From Actinomycetales bacterium (GTDB lineage: Bacteria; Actinomycetota; Actinomycetes; Actinomycetales; Actinomycetaceae): a stretch of 14,563 nucleotides of DNA. Location of the stretch: positions 1 through 14,563 of the forward strand of contig JAAZBW010000253.1 in the NCBI GenBank assembly GCA_012513625.1, in the 5' to 3' direction. The notes below the pieces were generated by a model. That model saw nothing but the letters and a program-made list of their open reading frames with translations, searched no databases and was not told the origin of the DNA. Below are positions 1-7,176 of this stretch, in pieces (the stretch's first letter is position 1; every line of letters starts with the position of its first letter). The position numbers were made by a program, and so were the translations under genes.

Positions 1-213
1 ATCCTCGCAGCGCTGGGCGGGTCTGAGAACGTCACGGACATCCGGTCCTGCATCACGCGGCTGCGCGTGAACGTGGAGAACGCCGAGTCCATCAGCGAGG
101 ACGAACTGAAGGACGCCGGCGCGTTCGGCGTAGTGGTCCACGGGCGCACCGTCCAGGTGGTGGTGGGTCCCGAGGCGGACGCGCTCGCGGACGAGATCTC
201 GAAGCTCCGGTAG
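1..213 (+). CDS. PTS EIIB component, glucose/N-acetylglucosamine family (5' partial)
   Basis: This is the C-terminal 70 residues of an EIIB domain, open at the left edge and ending in TAG at 211-213. EIIB receives phosphate from EIIA on a cysteine and passes it to the sugar bound by the membrane EIIC. The phospho-cysteine is visible at residue 17 of the fragment in the family motif DIRSCITRLR, followed by the typical GAFGVVVHGRTVQVVVGP segment. The protein ends right after the IIB fold, so it is either a stand-alone EIIB (common in actinobacteria, about 77 residues, which would mean only a few residues are missing) or the end of a longer EIICB; the window cannot decide. The HAD phosphatase follows 10 nt downstream on the same strand and is probably co-transcribed. 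Sugar specificity cannot be read from this fragment. Confidence 0.9.
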   Translation: MLAALGGSENVTDIRSCITRLRVNVENAESISEDELKDAGAFGVVVHGRTVQVVVGPEADALADEISKLR

Positions 214-223
214 TTCTCCGCTC

Positions 224-952
224 GTGGTGGTGGAGCCCGTCGACGGCGCCGCGTCCGTCCGTAGGGCCCGGCCCGTTCCGAGCGACCTCCCCGAGCTCCT
301 CCGCCGCCGCCTCGACCGTCCGGGGGCGAGCCTCCTCTTCGACCTCGACGGCACACTGATCGATTCCGAGCCCACGAGCGTGGCCGCGTTCCGCGCCTGC
401 TTCGCGGCCCGTGGCTGGGACATCCCCGAGCCCTACATCGTGGAGCACTTCATCGGACGGCGCGCCACCGAGGTCTTCCGGGAACTCGACGGCCCGTGGA
501 CCGGCCTCGACCCCGCGGCGCTCGCCGCCGAGTCCCTCACCTACCTCGACTTCGAGGCGATCCCTCCGTTGGCCCTCCCCGGCGCCACGGCGGCACTGTC
601 CGCGTGGAAGGGCCGGGTGCCGATCGCGATCGTCACCTCCGCGCCGCGCTGGTGGGCGGAGCAGTCCCTCGGAATCGTGGGCGGAGCCGCCCCGGACCTC
701 GTGGTGGCCGCCGACTCGTACGAGCGCGGTAAGCCGCATCCCGACCCCTTCACCACAGCGGGCCGGCTCCTCGACGTGGACCCGGCCCGGGCGCTAGCCT
801 TCGACGACGCCGAGCCCGGGGTCGCGTCCGCCCGAAGTGCCGGGGTGGGGCTCGTCGTCGGGGTGACCACGCACCTGGACGGGCCGGTGCTGGAGGCGGC
901 TGGCGCCCACGCGACTGCACCGGACATGGGGGTCCTCTCCGCCCGAGTGTGA
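224..952 (+). CDS. HAD-superfamily hydrolase, beta-phosphoglucomutase/sugar-phosphatase-like
   Basis: A 242-residue soluble haloacid-dehalogenase-type phosphatase. Motif I is FDLDGTLIDSEP with the nucleophile D40 and the acid/base D42. Motif II is IVTS with S139 (or T138). Motif III is the lysine in GKPHPDP at K170. Motif IV is FDDAEPG with D194/D195 for magnesium. Residues about 50-115 form the helical C1 cap expected in the beta-phosphoglucomutase/sugar-phosphatase branch. The likely reaction is hydrolysis of a small phosphorylated metabolite, plausibly a phosphosugar, because the gene lies 10 nt behind a PTS EIIB gene; that link is inference. The start is uncertain: three GTG codons at 224, 227 and 230 are possible, none has a clear Shine-Dalgarno site, and translation may be coupled to the EIIB stop. 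The N-terminal 35 residues before the fold are long for the family. Confidence 0.85.
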   Translation: MVVEPVDGAASVRRARPVPSDLPELLRRRLDRPGASLLFDLDGTLIDSEPTSVAAFRACFAARGWDIPEPYIVEHFIGRRATEVFRELDGPWTGLDPAALAAESLTYLDFEAIPPLALPGATAALSAWKGRVPIAIVTSAPRWWAEQSLGIVGGAAPDLVVAADSYERGKPHPDPFTTAGRLLDVDPARALAFDDAEPGVASARSAGVGLVVGVTTHLDGPVLEAAGAHATAPDMGVLSARV

Positions 953-969
953 GGCGCGGGTGGGTCCGA

Positions 970-986
970 CTGACCCTGCAGGTCAG
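970..986. terminator. Small hairpin between convergent HAD and pepN genes
   Basis: The inverted repeat CTGACC-CTGCA-GGTCAG gives a 6-bp stem with a 5-nt loop. It lies 17 nt after the HAD stop and overlaps the pepN stop codon (983-985). No T-run follows on either strand, so it would be a weak, actinobacterial-style terminator at best. Confidence 0.35.
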
Positions 987-3571
987 CCGGTGGTGTCCAC
1001 CTGCTGTGCCGCCTGGGTGCGGCGTGCCGAGTCCATCAGTTCCGTGACAAGGCGCCGGAGTGCGGTCGAGGCATCGTTGTGCCCGTCCAGCCACTGCTGT
1101 GCGAGGGCCACGATGTCCCCGCCGATCCCGAGGCCCGTCAGCGCGGAGGGGAAGAGGGCGACTACCAACTGCTCCGCCATCTCCGGGCTGCGCTCGGCCC
1201 AGAAGGACTCCAGCCGCTCGAAGTACGGGACCACGTAGGGCACCAGGAGGGAGCGATCGTGCACCCGCTGGAAACCCTGCAGCGTATTGAGCTGGATGGT
1301 GTTTGCCATCTGCTCTGCGCCGGTGAGTTCCTCCCATACGGCCTGCTTGTACGTGGGGATCGCCGCACGGGCCCGTGCCGCCGCCTGGGCGCCGCTGGCG
1401 GTGGCATCGGCAGCGAGGGCGTCGTCGATCGCGCGCTCGTCCGCTCGGCCACCGGCGGCGAGCGAGACGAGGAGGTCCCACGCGAGGTCGGTGTCGATCT
1501 CGAGCCCCTGTAGCACCTCGGTTCCCGAGCGGAGGGCAGCCACGGTGTCGAGCTGTTCGGACGTTGCCGCGTGGAGCGCGAATGCCTTGACCAACTGGAA
1601 CTGGAGGTCACTGCCCGGCTCTGCCGCGCGTGCCAACGCAAGGAGGGAGTCCGCCGTGTGCTCCACGAGCGCCGCCCGCCTGGCCGGGGCGGAGTAGTGC
1701 TGGACCGCCTGGTTGAGCTGGCGGAGCAGTACCAGGACCACGGTGGAGTCCGTCACGGACCCGACGGAGGAGAGCACCAGGTCCGTGAAGCGGGAGGCCG
1801 ACCACTCGCCGTCGCGAGTCATGTCCCACGCCGCCGCGAGGACGAGCGAGGAGGAGAGCGTGGACTCGAAGCCCGAGATATGCGCAGTGGCGGTCTCCAG
1901 GGAGTGCGGATCGAGGCGGATCTTGCAGTAGGCGAGGTCCTCGTCGTTCAGCAGGACCAGATCGGGCCGGCGGGCACCCTCGAGCTGGGGCACCCTGGTG
2001 AGTTCCCCGTCCACGTCCAGCTCGATGCGATGGCGCCGCACGAGGGCCTCGCCCTCGACGTCGTAGGCGCCGACGACGAGGCGGTGCGGGCGCAGGATTC
2101 CGGCCGAGGCGTCCGGGAGCTGCCGGATGGCGAACGAGGTGATGACCTCGGTCCCGTCCCGCTCCTCGGTCTCGATCTCCGGCAGGAGCGTGTTGACGCC
2201 GGCCGTCTCCAGCCACACCTTCGACCACTCGGTGAGCTCCCGGCCCGAGGTGGCCTCGAGCTCCACCAGTAAATCGTTCAGGACCGTGTTTCCCCACTTG
2301 TGCTTCCGCACGTACTCGGCCACGCCGGCGAGGAACTCCTCCTGGCCCACCCATGCCACGAGCTGGCGGAGGACCGAGGCGCCCTTCGCGTAGGTGATGC
2401 CATCGAAGTTCACCTCCACGTCCTCGAGGTCCCGCATGTACGCCACGATCGGATGCGTGGAGGGCAGCTGGTCCTGGTTCAGCGCCCAGGACTTCTCGAG
2501 CGTGTTGAAGGTGGTCCAGGCGTCCTTCCACTTCGTGGCCTCCACCATGGCGAGGTGGCTCATGAACTCGGCGAACGATTCGTTCAGCCACAGGTCGTTC
2601 CACCACTCCATGGTCACGAGGTCGCCGAACCACATGTGGGCGAGCTCGTGCAGGTTCGTGATCACCCGGCGCTCGCGCGTGGCATCCGGGACCTTGCTAC
2701 GGAACACGTACGTCTCGGTGAAGGTGACGCAGCCGGCGTTCTCCATGGCGCCCGCGTTGAACTCGGGCACAAAGATCTGGTCGTACTTGGAGAACGGGTA
2801 GGGCTGCCGGTAGGCGCCCTCGTAGAACTCCATTCCCGCGGCCGCCACGTCCTGCAACTCCTCCGTGTCGAGGAACTCGCCGAGCGAGGCCCGGCAGGCG
2901 ACCCGCATCGGGATCTTCCGGCCGTCGCCGGTGGTGAAGGAGAACTCGCGCTCGCCCACGTGGTATGGGCCCGCCACGATCGCCGTGACGTAACTGGAGA
3001 GCGGGGGAGTGGGCGGGAAGTGCCAGACCCGGGCTGCGGCGTCGTCGCCCTTGCCATCCGCGTCCTGCACGCGCTCCTCGAGCTCGTTGGAGAAGACGGT
3101 CCAGTGGGCCGGCGCCGTCACCGTGAACTGGAAGGTGGCCTTCAGGTCCGGCTGCTCGGCCACGGCGAAGACGCGGCGGGAGTCGGCCACCTCGAACTGG
3201 GAGTAGAGGTAGACCTCGCCGTCCGCGGGATCCACGAACCGGTGCAGGCCCTCGCCAGTGCGGCTGTACTCGCAGGTGGCGTCCACCAGGAGCACGTTGT
3301 TGGTGGCGAGGCCCTCCAGTTGGATTCGGGACTCGGCGAACGCGGTGGCGGGATCGACTGCCACACCGTTCAGCTCGATCCGCTCCACGCTCCGCGCGAT
3401 CAGGTCGAAGAAGGTGACGGCCCCGGGGGTGGCCGTGAACTGGATCCGGGTGACCGAACGGAACGTCTCCGTGGAGGGTCCTGCCAGATCGAGCTCCACC
3501 TCGTAGCCGGTGGTCCGGATCGTGGCGGCGCGCTCCCGGGCCTCGGTGCGCGTGAGGTTCGTCCCCGGCAT
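983..3571 (-). CDS. pepN: Aminopeptidase N, M1 family zinc metallopeptidase
   Basis: A cytoplasmic zinc exopeptidase of 862 residues that removes N-terminal amino acids from peptides. With the start at 3571 the M1 hallmarks are all present: the exopeptidase motif GAMEN at 274-278, the zinc site HELAH at 308-312 with the third ligand E331 in LNESFAEF, and the transition-state tyrosine Y394 in GITYAKGASV. The N-terminal beta domain spans about 20-230. The C-terminal half is the ERAP1-like helical domain of actinobacterial PepN. An in-frame upstream start at 3628 exists, but 3571 is chosen because AAGGAG (3576-3581) lies 4 nt before it and the next residues (MPGTNLTRTEARERAA) look like the usual actinobacterial N-terminus. 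The gene is divergent from the Rv2466c-like gene, as in M. tuberculosis (Rv2467/Rv2466c), and convergent with the HAD gene. Confidence 0.97.
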   Translation of the reverse strand: MPGTNLTRTEARERAATIRTTGYEVELDLAGPSTETFRSVTRIQFTATPGAVTFFDLIARSVERIELNGVAVDPATAFAESRIQLEGLATNNVLLVDATCEYSRTGEGLHRFVDPADGEVYLYSQFEVADSRRVFAVAEQPDLKATFQFTVTAPAHWTVFSNELEERVQDADGKGDDAAARVWHFPPTPPLSSYVTAIVAGPYHVGEREFSFTTGDGRKIPMRVACRASLGEFLDTEELQDVAAAGMEFYEGAYRQPYPFSKYDQIFVPEFNAGAMENAGCVTFTETYVFRSKVPDATRERRVITNLHELAHMWFGDLVTMEWWNDLWLNESFAEFMSHLAMVEATKWKDAWTTFNTLEKSWALNQDQLPSTHPIVAYMRDLEDVEVNFDGITYAKGASVLRQLVAWVGQEEFLAGVAEYVRKHKWGNTVLNDLLVELEATSGRELTEWSKVWLETAGVNTLLPEIETEERDGTEVITSFAIRQLPDASAGILRPHRLVVGAYDVEGEALVRRHRIELDVDGELTRVPQLEGARRPDLVLLNDEDLAYCKIRLDPHSLETATAHISGFESTLSSSLVLAAAWDMTRDGEWSASRFTDLVLSSVGSVTDSTVVLVLLRQLNQAVQHYSAPARRAALVEHTADSLLALARAAEPGSDLQFQLVKAFALHAATSEQLDTVAALRSGTEVLQGLEIDTDLAWDLLVSLAAGGRADERAIDDALAADATASGAQAAARARAAIPTYKQAVWEELTGAEQMANTIQLNTLQGFQRVHDRSLLVPYVVPYFERLESFWAERSPEMAEQLVVALFPSALTGLGIGGDIVALAQQWLDGHNDASTALRRLVTELMDSARRTQAAQQVDTTG

Positions 3572-3574
3572 GGG

Positions 3575-3581
3575 TCTCCTT
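3575..3581 (-). promoter_or_regulatory. Shine-Dalgarno site of pepN
   Basis: Read on the minus strand the sequence is AAGGAGA-CCC-ATG. This is a strong ribosome binding site close to the ATG at 3571-3569, and it rules in favour of the shorter protein over the extension to 3628. Confidence 0.75.
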
Positions 3582-3731
3582 CGGATGGGATCAGGTGTTC
3601 GAGCGGGCGGCGCAGTGGCGCCGGGCACCGAATGATCCTTTCACGTCCCTCCCTCCGCGCCCGCACCGGGCTCCACGCAGTGAGCGAACACGGGATGGCC
3701 CCTACGGTGAGGCAGAGGCGTGGGATGCGTA

Positions 3732-3746
3732 TCCGCCGGTGGCGGA
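3732..3746. promoter_or_regulatory. Inverted repeat upstream of the Rv2466c-like gene
   Basis: TCCGCC-GGT-GGCGGA is a perfect 6-bp inverted repeat with a 3-nt centre in the divergent pepN/DsbA-like gap, 30 nt before the proposed -10 element. It could be an operator or just GC-rich chance; no factor is suggested. Confidence 0.3.
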
Positions 3747-3762
3747 CGGAGCTGTCCGGGAC

Positions 3763-3782
3763 CGCGCACAATCGCGCACAAT
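3763..3782 (+). promoter_or_regulatory. Duplicated CGCGCACAAT; candidate -10 of a leaderless start
   Basis: The 10-mer CGCGCACAAT occurs twice head to tail (3763-3772 and 3773-3782). The second CACAAT (3777-3782) ends exactly 6 nt before the ATG at 3789, and no Shine-Dalgarno sequence precedes that ATG. This is the spacing expected when transcription starts on the A of the start codon. The same hexamer and spacing recur at rpiB. A -35 box is not obvious. The duplication offers two alternative -10 hexamers 10 bp apart. Confidence 0.55.
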
Positions 3783-3788
3783 GGTGTC

Positions 3789-4394
3789 ATGACTGAGAAC
3801 GTTGACTTCTACTTCGATCCCATCTGCCCCTGGGCCTGGATGACCTCCCGCTGGGCGCTGGAGGTGGAGAAGGTCCGGGACGTGCAGGTGACCTTCAAGC
3901 CCATGAGCCTCTCCGCCCTCAACGAGGGCCGGGACCTCGACCCCGACTACCGGGCGAAGATGGACCGCGCCTGGCGCCCCATCCGCGTGGTGCTCGCGGC
4001 AGAGGACCACGGCGGACAGGAGGTGCTCCGGGACCTCTACACGGCGATCGGGCGCCGCTTCCACAATGAGGGCCGCGGCAGCGAGGACATGTCCGCCGTG
4101 GTGGAGGCACTCGAGGAGGTGGGCCTGCCGGCAGAGCTGATCGAGGCCGCCGACTCCGAGGAGCGCGACGACCGCCTCCGCGAACTCCAGCAGTCCGTGG
4201 TGGCCCTCGTGGGCGACGACGTGGGCACCCCCGTCCTCACCGTGCGCGGCTCGTCCTTCTTCGGTCCGGTCATCTCCCCGGCCCCGGTGGGCGAGGAGGC
4301 GGGTACCCTCTTCGACGGCGTGGCCGCCGCGGCCTCCTACCCGGGCTTCTTCGAACTGAAGCGCTCCCGCACTGTGGGCCCCATCTTCGGCTGA
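3789..4394 (+). CDS. DsbA-like protein, mycothiol-dependent nitroreductase (Rv2466c) family
   Basis: A 201-residue thioredoxin-fold protein of the DsbA/HCCA-isomerase type. The N-terminus NVDFYFDPICPWAWMTSRW is the signature of the actinobacterial Rv2466c family, whose M. tuberculosis member uses mycothiol to reduce nitro compounds and is oxidative-stress induced. The active site here reads CPWA, so the nucleophilic cysteine (C14) is kept while the second cysteine of Rv2466c (CPWC) is replaced by alanine. The helical insertion (about 60-150) and the cis-proline strand (GTPVLTV) follow. The start at 3789 gives the family-typical N-terminus; the longer frame from 3720 does not. Transcription appears leaderless. 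The neighbourhood with pepN and rpiB equals Rv2467-Rv2466c-Rv2465c. The substrate in this organism is unknown. Confidence 0.88.
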   Translation: MTENVDFYFDPICPWAWMTSRWALEVEKVRDVQVTFKPMSLSALNEGRDLDPDYRAKMDRAWRPIRVVLAAEDHGGQEVLRDLYTAIGRRFHNEGRGSEDMSAVVEALEEVGLPAELIEAADSEERDDRLRELQQSVVALVGDDVGTPVLTVRGSSFFGPVISPAPVGEEAGTLFDGVAAAASYPGFFELKRSRTVGPIFG

Positions 4395-4433
4395 TGCGCC
4401 ACGTCACACACTGACGCAACTTCACCACGGCGA

Positions 4434-4465
4434 GAGGCCGGGCCCCGAACATGGGACCCGGCCTC
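4434..4465. terminator. Bidirectional terminator hairpin between convergent genes
   Basis: GAGGCCGGG (4434-4442) pairs with CCCGGCCTC (4457-4465), with an inner CCC/GGG stem and a 6-nt loop after one mismatch. It is 39 nt after the DsbA-like stop and 36 nt after the M13 stop, so it can serve both. A second small stem, CCTCC/GGAGG around 4482-4498, lies on the M13 side. No strong T-run is present. Confidence 0.65.
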
Positions 4466-4501
4466 CGTCGTCGTCGCACCTCCGTGATGGGAGGCGTGGC
4501 C

Positions 4502-6448
4502 TCACCAGATCTTGACGCGCTCCTCGGGGGCGAGCCACATGCCGTCGTCCTCGGTGACGCCGAACGCCTCGTGGAACTGGGGCACGTTCCTGACCACCTG
4601 GTTGCAGCGGAACTCGTCCGGCGAGTGGGGATCAGTGGCCATGCGCTGGATGAGGTACTCGTCCCGCGCCTTCTCCCGCCACACGAGCGCCCAGTTCTGG
4701 AACACCCGCTGGAGGGCGGTGGCGCCCTCGATCTCGGGCTCGTCCTCGAAGGAGGAGCCGCGCGAGGCGAGCTCGATCGTATACGCCTTCAGGGCAATCG
4801 AGAGACCGCCGAGGTCCCCGATGTTCTCCCCGATCGTGAGGGCGCCGTTCACTGCGTGGTCCGCGGACTCCCCGAACTGGGCGGGCACGAGACCCTCGTA
4901 CTGGTCGATCAGCGCCTTCGTGCGCTCCTCGAACGCCTCACGGTCCGCGTCCGTCCACCAGCTCTCGAACTTGCCGGTGGGGCCGTACTTGGAGCCCTGA
5001 TCGTCGAAGCCGTGGCCGATCTCGTGGCCGATCACGGCGCCGATGCCGCCGTAGTTGAGAGCATCGTCCGCCTCCGGGTCGAAGAACGGGGGCTGCAGGA
5101 TCGCGGCCGGGAAGGCGATCTCGTTGGAGGTGGGCATGTAGTAGGCGTTCACCATCTGCGGGGGCATGAGCCACTCGTCGCGGTCCACGGGGCCGCCCAC
5201 CTTGGCGGACTGGCGGTCCCACTCGAACTGGTTCGCCGCACGCACGTTCGCGAGCAGGTCTCCCGCGTCCGCCGCGAGCGCCGAGTAGTCCCGGAACTCC
5301 TTCGGATAGCCGATCTTCGGGTAGAAGCCCTCGAGCTTCTGCAGCGCCTTGACCTTCGTCTCCTCGCCCATCCACTCGAGCGCCTGGATGGACTCGCGGT
5401 ACGCCTCGATCAGGCGTTCCACGAGGTGGTCCATCTTCTCCTTGGCCGCGGGCGGGAAGTGGCGCTCCACGTAGAGCTTGCCCACGGCCTCCGGCACGGC
5501 GCCGTCCACGAACGCCACGCCGCGCTTCCAGCGGGCCCGCAGCTCCTGGGCGCCGGTGAGCGTGCGGCCCCAGAAGTCGAAGTTCTCCTCCACGATCTCG
5601 TCAAAGAGGTACGGGGCGCGCGAGCGGAGCACGCCCCAGGAGAGCCACAGCTTCAGGTCCAGCAGCGAGCGGGACTCCCACACCTGCCCCAGGTGTGTGA
5701 AGAAGGAGGGGGTCATCACGTTGAGCTTCTCGAACACCTGCGGGGTGCCGGTGGCCTCCGCCCAGGTGCGCAGCGGGAACGCACCCGCGAGCTCCACGAG
5801 CTCGTCCAGTGTCATCCCGTTGGTGGTCTTGGACGCGTCCCGCATGTCCACGATGTTCCAGTGGCCGCCCGCGAGTTCCGTCTCCAGCATCATGATCCGG
5901 GCCGCCTCCGCCTCGCCACCGAGGCCGGCCAGCTCCAGCATGCGCGCGATGTGCGCCACGTACTTCTCCCGAGTGGCCGCGTGCACGTCCTCGCGGTAGT
6001 ACGCCTCATCGGGGAGTCCGAGCCCGCCCTGCACCGTGTAGGTGGTGTACGTGTCCGGATCAAGCGGATCGTTCGAGACCTGCGAGTAGAACGGTGAGGC
6101 CACGCCCGTGGGGGCGAGGCGCCCGATCACCGCTGCCAGCTCGTCCTTGAGTGCCGCCTCCGCAATCGGCCCGAGGTCCGCGTGCAGCGGCTCGGCGCCG
6201 GCCGCGTTCACGGCGGCCTCATCCATGAAGGAGCTGTAGAGGGCGCCGATCAGCCCGGCCTCCGTGCCGGTGACGGTGCCGTCCGCGCAGTCCTCGATGA
6301 TTGCGCGCACATCGATCTCGGCCTGGTCGCGCAGCGCGCGGAATGCCCCATCCGTGGGGCGGTCGGCCGGGATCTCGTGCGTGGCGAGCCATTCGCCGTT
6401 CATGTGAAGGTACAGATCGTCCTGGGGACGCGGGGGAGTCATGGTCAT
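4502..6448 (-). CDS. M13 family zinc metallopeptidase (neprilysin/PepO/Zmp1-like)
   Basis: A 648-residue endopeptidase of the neprilysin family, close in size to M. tuberculosis Zmp1 (663). Using the start at 6448, the zinc site HEIGH is at 475-479 and the third ligand E541 with D545 sits in ENIGDLGG. The substrate-backbone-binding stretch NAYYMPTSNEIAFPAAIL is at 434-451. The protein ends in tryptophan, as M13 enzymes typically do. The M13 N-terminal helical domain covers about 10-400. There is no signal peptide or membrane anchor, so it is probably cytoplasmic or exported by a non-classical route. Two ATGs (6448 and 6442) are possible; 6448 is chosen because TAGGCT lies 7 nt upstream (leaderless type). 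The gene interrupts the order pepN, Rv2466c-like, rpiB known from M. tuberculosis. Its target peptides are unknown. Confidence 0.95.
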   Translation of the reverse strand: MTMTPPRPQDDLYLHMNGEWLATHEIPADRPTDGAFRALRDQAEIDVRAIIEDCADGTVTGTEAGLIGALYSSFMDEAAVNAAGAEPLHADLGPIAEAALKDELAAVIGRLAPTGVASPFYSQVSNDPLDPDTYTTYTVQGGLGLPDEAYYREDVHAATREKYVAHIARMLELAGLGGEAEAARIMMLETELAGGHWNIVDMRDASKTTNGMTLDELVELAGAFPLRTWAEATGTPQVFEKLNVMTPSFFTHLGQVWESRSLLDLKLWLSWGVLRSRAPYLFDEIVEENFDFWGRTLTGAQELRARWKRGVAFVDGAVPEAVGKLYVERHFPPAAKEKMDHLVERLIEAYRESIQALEWMGEETKVKALQKLEGFYPKIGYPKEFRDYSALAADAGDLLANVRAANQFEWDRQSAKVGGPVDRDEWLMPPQMVNAYYMPTSNEIAFPAAILQPPFFDPEADDALNYGGIGAVIGHEIGHGFDDQGSKYGPTGKFESWWTDADREAFEERTKALIDQYEGLVPAQFGESADHAVNGALTIGENIGDLGGLSIALKAYTIELASRGSSFEDEPEIEGATALQRVFQNWALVWREKARDEYLIQRMATDPHSPDEFRCNQVVRNVPQFHEAFGVTEDDGMWLAPEERVKIW

Positions 6449-6455
6449 GGGTGCC

Positions 6456-6461
6456 AGCCTA
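6456..6461 (-). promoter_or_regulatory. Candidate -10 element TAGGCT, leaderless start of the M13 gene
   Basis: On the minus strand TAGGCT (matches TANNNT) is followed by 7 nt (GGCACCC) and then ATG. No Shine-Dalgarno sequence is present. No clear -35 box is seen. Confidence 0.6.
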
Positions 6462-6612
6462 GTCCGACGCCGGAGCCCACCCATCTGCGCGCCCTCACCC
6501 CGGAGTGTGTGCCGGTCCCGACGGCGGAGCCGACCCGTCCGCGTCCGCTCGCCTTGGCGTGGGCCAGCCGGGCGGCGCCCTGCCTCCGCACATCGGCGTC
6601 TTCCTCACCCAA

Positions 6613-6624
6613 CTCCGCGCGGAG
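6613..6624. promoter_or_regulatory. 12-bp palindrome at the -35 position of rpiB
   Basis: CTCCGCGCGGAG is a perfect palindrome ending 15 nt before the proposed rpiB -10 hexamer, so it would sit where the -35 element should be. A dimeric regulator could bind here. In GC-rich DNA this may also be chance. Confidence 0.3.
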
Positions 6625-6639
6625 CAGGGTGGAACGCGC

Positions 6640-6645
6640 CACAAT
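6640..6645 (+). promoter_or_regulatory. Candidate -10 element CACAAT, leaderless start of rpiB
   Basis: CACAAT is followed by 6 nt (GGGCGC) and the ATG at 6652. No Shine-Dalgarno is present. The hexamer and spacing are identical to those of the gene at 3789. Confidence 0.6.
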
Positions 6646-6651
6646 GGGCGC

Positions 6652-7107
6652 ATGCGTATTCATGTTGCCGCCGATCATGCCGGTTTCGAGCTCAAGGAGG
6701 CGCTCGTCGCCCACTTCACGCAGGCAGGCCACGACGTGGTGGACCACGGGGCCTTCGAGTACGACGCTGAGGACGACTACCCGCCCATGTGTTTCGCCGC
6801 GGGCGAGGCCGTGGTGGCGGATGAGGGATCCCTCGGCATCGTGATCGGAGGCTCGGGCAACGGCGAGCAGATCGCTGCCAACAAGGTGAACGGCGTGCGT
6901 TGCTCGCTCGCCTGGAGCGTGGAGACCGCCCGCCTCGGTCGCCAGCACAACAATGCCAATGTCATGGGCATTGGTGGCCGCATGCACTCCCTCGAGGAGG
7001 CGATCCGCATCTGCGAGGCGTTCGTGGCCGAACCCTTCAGCGAGGACCCGCGCCACCAGCGCCGCATTGACCTCCTGACCGCCTACGAGGACGCCCGCGA
7101 CGCCTGA
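6652..7107 (+). CDS. rpiB: Ribose-5-phosphate isomerase B
   Basis: A 151-residue cytoplasmic RpiB/LacAB-fold enzyme interconverting ribose 5-phosphate and ribulose 5-phosphate in the pentose phosphate pathway. Seen: the N-terminal MRIHVAADHAGFELK with D8-H9 for substrate binding, the anion-hole loop GGSGNGEQIAANK at 66-78, H99 with N100 in RQHNNANV, and the C-terminal phosphate-binding arginines in DPRHQRRID. There is no cysteine at the position of the catalytic Cys of E. coli RpiB. E72 in GNGEQ matches the glutamate (E75) that serves as base in the M. tuberculosis enzyme, so this is the actinobacterial type. The start at 6652 fits the family and the leaderless signal. The gene is convergent to cysE and shares its terminator. 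Confidence 0.96.
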   Translation: MRIHVAADHAGFELKEALVAHFTQAGHDVVDHGAFEYDAEDDYPPMCFAAGEAVVADEGSLGIVIGGSGNGEQIAANKVNGVRCSLAWSVETARLGRQHNNANVMGIGGRMHSLEEAIRICEAFVAEPFSEDPRHQRRIDLLTAYEDARDA

Positions 7108-7122
7108 GGCCCGCGCACTCCA

Positions 7123-7170
7123 ACGACGACGGCGCCCACCCTTCGTACGGAAGGCGGGCGCCGTCGTCGT
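7123..7170. terminator. Strong bidirectional terminator between rpiB and cysE
   Basis: ACGACGACGGCGCCC (7123-7137) pairs perfectly over 15 bp with GGGCGCCGTCGTCGT (7156-7170). Inside it a second stem, CCTTC-GTACG-GAAGG (7140-7154), closes the loop. It starts 16 nt after the rpiB stop and 7 nt after the cysE stop (read from each side). Its inner part, CGTACGGAAGGCG (7144-7156), is identical to 14414-14426 in the 52-bp repeat at the right end of the window. Confidence 0.8.
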
Positions 7171-7176
7171 CACCAG

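Noticed and set aside
2300..3796. 498-codon open frame on the plus strand
   Set aside because: Antisense to pepN, with no Shine-Dalgarno or family motif; it is a codon-bias shadow.
4451..6097. 548-codon open frame on the plus strand
   Set aside because: It lies fully antisense to the M13 peptidase, whose zinc motifs and length are convincing. Long antisense frames are expected in DNA with GC-rich third codon positions; the product (Leu/Val/His/Arg-rich) resembles no family.
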